A DNA stretch of 64,000 nucleotides from Leptoclinus maculatus (taxonomy: Eukaryota; Chordata; Actinopteri; Perciformes; Stichaeidae). The DNA lies in contig JAVDOI010000009.1 of assembly GCA_032191485.1 (NCBI GenBank), positions 23,516,343 through 23,580,342 on the forward strand, given 5' to 3'. The translations under genes and the position numbers were made by a program. The notes under the pieces are model-generated. The model was not told the DNA's origin. It searched no databases and worked only from the letters and a program-made list of their open reading frames with translations. Positions 25,501 through 34,500 of the stretch are shown here, piece after piece (position 1 is the stretch's first letter; each line of letters begins with the position of its first letter).

Positions 25501-28500
25501 GTGGCAATCTGCAACCACAGCGCTAGATATGCCACCAAATCCTACACACTGTCCTTTAAATCCTCTTTAGTTTGACGAGCTGTGAGGACATGTTGGGATC
25601 TGTGGTCAAAATCAAGGGGTGCACCTTTAAAAAAACAAAACAAGATAACACAATAACAAAAAGTAAACAAACAGTTGATTTTGTAATTTTGCTGGTTTAT
25701 CGCCGTCTGGAGGCTCTGCATATACAAACACATATATGAAAGCGACATAATGAACACTGAGAGCCAGATAATAACCACACATTAACTAAACACAACAAGC
25801 CATATGACGGACACACAGCAGCACCGCTGTGCTGGTAAACATGTAGTTTCACACACACACACACACACACACATACACACACACACTCTCACATAGCTCC
25901 ACCAACTACTTTTCGAGCAGAGGGACAGAAGAAGAGGAGAAAACGGGAAATATTTTCCATGCAATAAACTCTGAAAAGCCTCTCTGAAAACATGATGTTG
26001 CACACGCCGCAGACCTGGCAAACTGGAGGAAATAATGTGAAACTGAATATCTCCTTCTAGTTTCTATGAAGAAGAAGAAACAGAGTGAGGCTGCTAACAG
26101 ACTGTTAAGCTTTACAGTGTTTGTGCATTTTATTTTTTTTTTATTTATTTGTTCTGCTTAAATGAAGGAGCGATCGTCGAGGAATGCAGGTCGTCCCGGC
26201 GATCAAGTTTTTTGCACCGAGACTTTGGAGTCGGCGTTTCCCGTCCAATCATCGTGTCCACCGAGCAATACACCGACACCGCTTCACCACACGTCTTCAC
26301 CGACACAAAACCAGTGATCCAAACGTCTCGCTCTGATTCATTAAATGTTTTGTGTGAAGAGAGAAGTGTGAGTTTTCTCTGTGAAAAGAGTTTTCTGAAG
26401 GTGTGATAACTTTGATCTCTAAACTCAGCCTTTAAGACAAAAACTGTTACTGTGCTGGGTCTGTGGGCAGAAGTACGGTGGCCCGCAAGTGAACAATAAT
26501 TCACAGAAAGAAAAAAGAAAAAACAGAGTGAATACACAGTGACATTTCATAAAACAACAAAATAAAACCCCACAACATTTCACAAAATCTCTAAAAACTC
26601 AACAACAACATAGCTGAAAACAAATGAAAGGACAACCACAATACAAATTTTATATAAATGTTTCACAAAACACAAAAAATATCAGAAACACTACAACTAC
26701 AAAACAGAATGACACCATAAACTACACATTATTCAACCCAAGAAATAAACATAACAAAGACATATTTTTGCAAAACTAATTAACAAACAAAACTTCACAA
26801 AAATCACAAAAAAATAAACGTATGACGACTTCTCACAATTCTGTTGCTGAATGTAGCAATTGCTAATTTTTGTTAGCTAATTTCTGATTTATATCCTGGA
26901 CTGTTTAAAAAAGAAAATAAATGTCTTTTGAGGGCCTTTTGCTGTTGAGGGCCACCATGTAACAGGACGAGGCTCGCGGACAGAGCTGTTTCTTTGCATT
27001 TAAAGCGGCATGTGTTCAATGTGACACTTTTCTAACTAAAGTTTTCATGACGTAGGAATGATCGAGCTGTTAAACACGACACACAGCATCGCGGAGAGGG
27101 AGATATCGAGCTCTATCACTGGCTGTTGTTTGTGCAGAATAGAATAGGTACACAAAGAATACTTTTTTTTTTGTTGGGTCCTGGCGTCAGTTTTTTGGGT
27201 GATTCTCTTGTTGCAGCTGTGGTGATTATTTTATCTGGAGATTATGACTTCATTGTCTCTTCATTTTAAGATTACACAAAGTGTCTGTTGATTGGTCCAC
27301 CACTTTGGTCCAGACATAAATATATCTAACCATCACCTGAATTGACATTAAATTTGTTTCAGGCATTCATGTTCCCCAGAGGATGAATCCCTCTGATTTT
27401 GGTGATCCTCTAGCGCCATCATGAGGTTGACATTTGTGTTTTTGGGTGAAATATCTCAACAGCTATTGGACGGATTGTGATGAAATGTGGTTCAGACATT
27501 CATGTTCATTTGAATTTGAAACATTTGAATGTGTCCAATACTTTGGTTTATGACCAAATTACTGCAGAACTAAGGACATTCAGACTCAGCTGTACTTTGT
27601 GTTTAGTGCTAATTAGCAAATGTTAGCATGCTAACATGCTAAACTAATATGGTGAGCATGCTTAACGTTCTACCTGCTAAACATCAGCATGATAGCGTTG
27701 TCATTGTTAGCATGTTAGCATTGCTGATGCAGGCATTTAGCTCAAGCACCACTGTGCCCACGCCTCAGAGAGCTGCTAGCTTAACTGGAGACTCTTTACC
27801 CTGAGATCAGGATTTAATGATCAGGTTATCTATAGATAACAGTTTAGTATTGATCAGGGCTTATAGGTCTTTATCAGGATAAAAAGATTCTGTGCGTCCT
27901 GCTCCGTCCAAGTACATTTGAGCATGTAGTCGCTCCTCTGGCAGACAGTCGTGTTACTGTTAAAAGCACTTTAGTTAAGTCATAATCTCAAGATAATGAG
28001 CTCACAAACACTTTCTGAAAACCTCAGCTGCTCAAAGCTTTAGGAGGTTGTTGTGGAGATTACATTTTTCATCGTCTCGCCTACATCGTTCCACGTTTGG
28101 ATGTTGTGTTTGAGTTCAATCCAGATCTTCCAGAGGACGAGGTAGATCCTGTTTCATTCATAAAGATGGTGAATTAGAAATGCAACCAATAAGATACATT
28201 TTTTTGTTGCTGCTGGAGATGATACTGTAAGATAACCGTCGACTTAAAGGACCATCAGATCGTAGGTTTAGGCTGTCGTGTTGGTTGCTGTTTGGTGTTT
28301 TCTGGGCAGTTGTTACTGGGTTTTTTAAAGCCTATTTGAGCAGCCTGACCTCATGAAGCGTTGTAAAGGTGACGCGATGGTCTGTGGAGTAGTTTTGTGT
28401 GTTTCTCTGATGAGTTTTTTTTTTTTACCGGTTCCTGACATCTAGCCGTGTGTTTGGATCACCATCTTATTTCCATTGTGCTTCCTCTTCCATCACTATT

Positions 28501-31500
28501 TTCTAACCGCTGGTCTTCACTGTTGCACTTTATCACTAAGTCGGTTGGGGGGGGGGGGGGGGTCAGGCCGGGCCGAGTGTCTCTCTATATGGATGCAAAA
28601 CACAGATGCAATAAGTGAAATGTAGGATGTTATAACAAAGAAGAGATTGATTTGAATGGACGCTCTAATGTTTTAAAGATTCATATCACACCATCCGTTT
28701 TTTGATCGATTTTCTCACATTCAACTATTGGTTTCAGTTCATTCCTACAAAAATCAACTTGCAGAAACTTGAAGCATCTTTGAGCTCACACGCAACTGAC
28801 TCTGCTCTGAGATGCCAGAAAACATGACGCTAACGAAGAAAAAGGTTAGCTGTGATTTACAAATTGATTTCTACAGAAATTAACTGAAAACAACGGCAGC
28901 CTGAGAGGAAGGAAATCCATCTGATGGAAGAATTTAAGAAACGATGAGCAGTGTTGAAGAGTAATTAATGAGATCAAATAAACCACCACTGTAATCCCAT
29001 AATCGCTCCAGTAAAGCAGAGTGAGGGCTTCTCTTCTTTCCCAGCGTAGTGCTCCATTTTGTCCATTTCACAAGCGATGAGACACAATTAAATTACAGTC
29101 GGTAACATTTGTATCGTAAGGGCATGCAAAGTTAATGTAGCCAGAGTCTGTGTCAAGTGTTGACCGATAGTAAACAAGCAGGACGTGTGTTATTTGTTGG
29201 TTTATGTGAAAGTACCTTACCATGTCTCCATTTTGAAAGTGGTTGTTCCTCGTAAGTTTCTTACAAGGACATTGCCAAAAAACTGTATTTTGGTGGTTTG
29301 TTGTGTGAGCAGCCTGAGGTGCAACTCTGTCGTTGATATGATCTTTGGAAATTGTACTTTTCTTCCAACAAATGGAAAAAGCACCATGCCCCCCCCAAAA
29401 AAACTATCCATTCTCAATTCTTGAGCCAGAAAGTGAGTTACCTCCCCTTTGGTAAGGTTTTACACTTACCTCTGGACATATTACATTCACTGGTGTGGAA
29501 GAATACTCGAAAAAACAAAATCAACAGTTTGTTTAAATGTAGTTTCAAAAAGTCTGTCCAGCCTCGCTTCCAGATTTCATAGGTTTAACTGTCATTGGCT
29601 AATATCACCGTCTACATAGTGTCTGCACACTTTGAATGAAACACATCTTACAACAAAATGAAAAGCCATTAAAACAAAGAACGGTGATTGATTTTTGAAG
29701 AACATTGAGTTTGAGAAGACTTCGTCATATTGCAGAAAAAAGGTCTCCAGTACGTCTAAAACGACATTTTCCACTTTGAATGGGACGTTTCGTCCTTAAA
29801 AGTATCCGTGCTTGTTCCATCCGGAGAGAATGAGGCTTTCAGTAGAAGATCTCCAAACAACGTTTTGGTCCTTTTTGTTTTGGTTCTCCACCATGTTACT
29901 ATCAGAACAATGAGCCATTGTGATTGTTTTAAGAGTTGAGCTGTGAAACCCTGTTTTATGTTCGGCTGCTGCTAACGCCATACCAAAGCAGCGCTCCGTG
30001 GTTCGTCGCTTTGAGCGTCATGACATTTTCTTTCGAAGTCAGAAAACGTTTTTTGGAGCACACAACATGAGACTAGCCAGGACGGCCATTTTGTGCAGTG
30101 AAACGGTTGCTTTCTGAATGTGTTCAAGGGCTACATTATTAAGTAAATATGCACCACTCGCTGTTTCATTGAGCTTGAGGCATTACCATTCGCTCAGCCT
30201 GAGCTTGTTCCTCCGTGCTGAGGTTCATCTGACAGAGGAGACAACCTCAGTTTGATTTCATGCTGCTTTCCTGCTGACTTAGGGACGTCCTGCCCGTTTT
30301 ATATTTAGCATAGCATTACAGTACAACCACTTAGAGAATGTATGAAGTGGACCAGCTGCTAACTTTATTTTGCACGCCTGCAAAATGATTCACCTACCGT
30401 ACAAGATTGTCACTGATACATGTCAATGTTTTGTCCTGTGTCACCATGAGCGCAGTGCCACATTCAGTTAGAGACGGGCGGTAGAACGCTTTGAGTGTGC
30501 TTATTATGCTGACGACACTTAAAGAAAGAAAGAAAAAAACGATGCGCAGCATTTATGACGGAATGTCGTACAAAGAGACTGTTTACCGACTGTCGCCACT
30601 CTTTGCATGAGATCTACTGTTTGTACGACACGCACCTCTGACTGTAAAATGACAAACACTGTACTGTAATTACAACGAAAACACAGTGAATATACACCTC
30701 TGACTGAAAAACGTCTGTGATTTTTTTTGTTGTTGTAAATAATTCACACTGCTCTACACTAGAGGGGATACTCACGGATCAGAGATGTGGAGTTTAGAGC
30801 TGACTTTAACAAGATGCAGCTGGAGCCTTTTTTATCATCTTTAATTCCACAGCGTAGATGTGAACATTTACATCCAGTGGGGTTTTTTTTGTAAGTTGAA
30901 GAAGTCATGCTGCTTGATGCTTTTAAAACATCATGGACATTTCTTAATATTTGGCTGTTTGAGTCGACAGTTCTGGATGGATGAAAATGTTTTTTACGTC
31001 AAGTTTTTGCTGTTTTTTGCTCAGTTCCCATCAGTCAGGATAGGATTTGATTCAACAACTTCCATTAACAGTCAGCAAAGAGCTATTTTCTTGATTTGTA
31101 CTGGACTTATTAAAGCAGTTTGTCAGGTCAATGGACCATTGCAAAGGTTTAACTTAGTTAATTCATTCATTATAGTCTAAAGGAATTATGGTCAAAACAA
31201 CTAAATTAAGACCCGGGATATTTAAAAAGGCTGAAATCGTCCTCCAAACCTCGAGTGCAAGACAAAAATACTTGCAAGGCTGGCAGTGCACTCCAAACAA
31301 AATGTGTTCTTAAAGGCTGTCCAACTGCTGCTCAGCATGATTCTGTGAGCAAACGCTTGTAAAAATGAGTCCAACTATTCATTCAAAGAAGCTCAGAGTT
31401 TCAACAAATGAACATATTGCCAGCCTGCCAAAATATTGCGATCCGTTTGTGTTTTGCTAACAGGCCTCTTTGGCTGAAAAAACACGAGTGTCATGTTCGT

Positions 31501-34500
31501 CAAACTGGTGCTCCTCGTGTTGCGCAAGCTGAAAACATATATTTCCGTTGGGTTTCAGTTGATTCAAGCGAGTAAATATTAAACTGTAACTTGTAAAGTG
31601 ATTTCCAGACAACCAAAAAAGTTCTGTTGATGACAAATTTCCGATATGTAGAAGTGCAGTATTTAGATGTGATGGTAAACAAACTGCTCAGTGGTCAAAC
31701 TAAAAGTTAGCGTCAGACTATTATACTACTATTTTTTTTTTTAAACATTTCCATCACATCAACAATTCTGCAACTTCAGCGACTTTCCTCAAAACTTGAT
31801 GAGTGCGTATTTAGAATTGCTAAAACTCTCGAGTCCCACAAACACTTTCAGAGTCTGCCACAAAACATTTATACCTCATGAATCACTCACTAGAATTATA
31901 TACATGTAAAAAAAAAATGTATTACGCTCCTTCAGATCCATTTTATTGCATACTTGATATGTTAGTGCTGATCTTTAATGGATAACAGGGTGATATTGTA
32001 CAGATAATGTGTCTGTAGAGAGAACAAAACTGCATTGTGTCTTTAGAAGTGAACTTAAGTCTCCATGTTTGTTTTGTTCCATGTTTGCCCCATTCACTAG
32101 TCTGTTAATCACATCAGTATGAACCTCGTGTGTCACTAATAGTATTCTCAAAGGAACATTTAGATATTTTAAGAAATCCTATTCAGTCTGACATTAGTTG
32201 TATTCCCCAGAGACATTGAAGAAGATCTGTGTTCCCAGTACAGAGATAGATCCAAGACGTGTTTAGCCTAGCTTAGCACAAAGGCAGGAAGCAGGAGGGA
32301 ACTGCTAGCTCAGCTACCACCTTTACACCTATCTTGTTGGCCAACAAGCTAGTCAGCAGTTCATCCTGTAGTCAGCTGGGTTTAGCAGAGTCAGGACTAT
32401 GACTTCAGGACTTAAGAAATGCTGTGTTCAGTCACCGCTGCCAGTGGTTGTTGGTTAACAAATAGCTCCAATGCTAATTGCTGCTAAAATCACATCGTGT
32501 CCAGGCTTCCAGTCTTTGTGCTAAGCTAAGCTAAGCTAAACACGTCCTGGACCCATCTGTGTACTCGCTGAAACTGCGTGTTCAGTACAGTTCTCATGTG
32601 ACTCTGAGGACGACAAAAAAGTATTTTGTAAAATGTCTGAATGTTTCTTCAAAGTTTTTGCAATAACAGCAGAGTTTCTGTTGTCCAGGTAAAGAGGACT
32701 GAGGAGCTCGGTGTTAGTTCAGTGTGATGATCCGTGAGTGTCTTTCACTTGTAAAATACATATAAGCGTTTTTCTTTTTTCTATCACTATACGATTGTAC
32801 AGTACTGCTTGTATAATTTACAGGTAAAGCATGTATTTTAAACTTTTTGTAAATCCAAATGATAAGTGTACATATATACAGAAATGTAGAAAGAAAATAG
32901 GTTTGCAGTTAATCTCTAATAGCATGATAATTAGCGGGGTTTAGTATGTATGTACAGGCTGTATGTTAAATCTTTATGAAGGGAAACACTTGAAAATCAC
33001 CTGATATTAGACTGCGTGCTGTCTAAGGATAAACTCTGCAATGCATTTTTTTGTGCCTTTTATATCAATGTATGTAATCTAGACAATCTTGAAAAGCTTG
33101 TGTACAACCAAAATGACATTAAAATGGTTTTGGGGGCAAATACATCAGTTCCTGCTGTCTTTCTTACTGGCAGAGGGGTCGTTAGCGGAAGCTACGCTTC
33201 TTTTCAACAGTAATGTGTTATTGCTGACGTCTGAAAACTGTTGCACGCTATCCTACAGCACAACAAGTGGACATTTGGCCCTGTGACAAAACCAACAAAA
33301 TCTATTAATGGTTTAAAGTGAGCCCAGACTGGAGGCAACAAATATTCATTGAAATGTATATAAAGCTTTGATGAAACTGTATTTGAACTTACCCGATATT
33401 TATAGCTGCTGATGAGTGTCTTCTGTTCATTGGGATTGTGATCAGTAAACTCCTTCCGAGATGTTTTTGTCCCAACGCTATCTTGTTTTCAGTAGATGTA
33501 GTTGTTATAATAAAGACTGTTGTTTCTGTTTTTTTTCAGGTGTTGTCGCCCACGGAGCAGAGCAACCCGTCACCGCCATCCCCGGACTATCGTACAAAGG
33601 GCCAGAGCGACGAAAAGGAGCATTTCCACATCCTTCCTCAGCTCCAGGCCAAGAGGGCCGACTTCCTCGCCGTCAAGCTCACCGGTACTTTGCCTCAGCG
33701 CCGGAGCTTTGCCACAGCAGACGAAGAAGTCCAAGAACCTCCGGGGCCAAGGGATGACGACGTCACGAAGAGCGAGTCCAACAGCGAGGCCAGTCAGAAG
33801 AGCACTGAGCGTAGCCAGGACGCCGCGCCGTCAACACTCATGGCCGAGGACCAGAGGGGCCAAAGGGAGCACGCCTCAGCTGCCGATGCGGACCCTGACC
33901 TGGAGGACGCCTCCAAAACCCTCGTCCTCTTCTCGCCTGGAGACACTCGTAAGTCTCCCTCTGGTGGCGATCATGTTCTAGAGGGAGAGCTGGCCACACC
34001 GTGTGCTCTCAGTTCCCGTACCGACCGCCTCCTGGTCGGGGAGGCGATTCAGCCTGAACCCTCCGACACCGGCCGTTTGTCCCCCGCTCTCAGGTCAGAC
34101 CTGAGGCCGTCCACTCTCATCGCTCCCGCATCGCCGCCCTTCACAAAAGTTGAGCGCACTTTCATCCACATTGCAGAGACATCACACCTCAATGTCATGT
34201 CTTCCAACGGTCACTCTGCCAGGGAGAGTGACCGGGAAGTGTTGGCCATCATGAAGGCGTCGGCTGTAGAGGATGACACCCATGAGAAGGGGGGAGCACC
34301 AGAGACACAAGAGTCTCCAGAGGAGTCTGTGCCAGAACAAACCTCACCAGTTGACAATCACCTCAAAACTGAGAATGGTCCGTCAACTGTCCTGGTCCAG
34401 TCTTTTGAGCCTGTCCCAGAAGCCATGTCACCAGTTCATGAACACACAGATCTGTCACAGGAGCCTAAGAAACAGCCGTTATCCAGTGAAGAAGCTGCCA

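Larger units (their letters stand above)
24722..33123 (+). other. ttbk1: Possible long 3'UTR of the ttbk1 short isoform (or intron DNA for the long form)
   Basis: Stop TGA at 24719-24721 is followed by 8.4 kb without coding. Candidate poly(A) signals include AATAAA at 25963-25968 and ATTAAA at 33118-33123, the latter followed by TGGTTTTGGGGG, a plausible GU-rich downstream element. The last 600 bp before 33118 are AT-rich, read like a conserved 3'UTR end and contain no recognised repeat. Elsewhere the stretch contains a TIR element, other repeats and a G-run at 28548-28561. Which poly(A) site is used cannot be told from sequence. Confidence 0.4.

Noticed and set aside
26145..26537. 130-codon minus-strand frame and 85-codon plus-strand frame at the same place
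   Set aside because: Neither has splice sites, a recognisable domain or coding-like composition; lies in the ttbk1 inter-isoform region.
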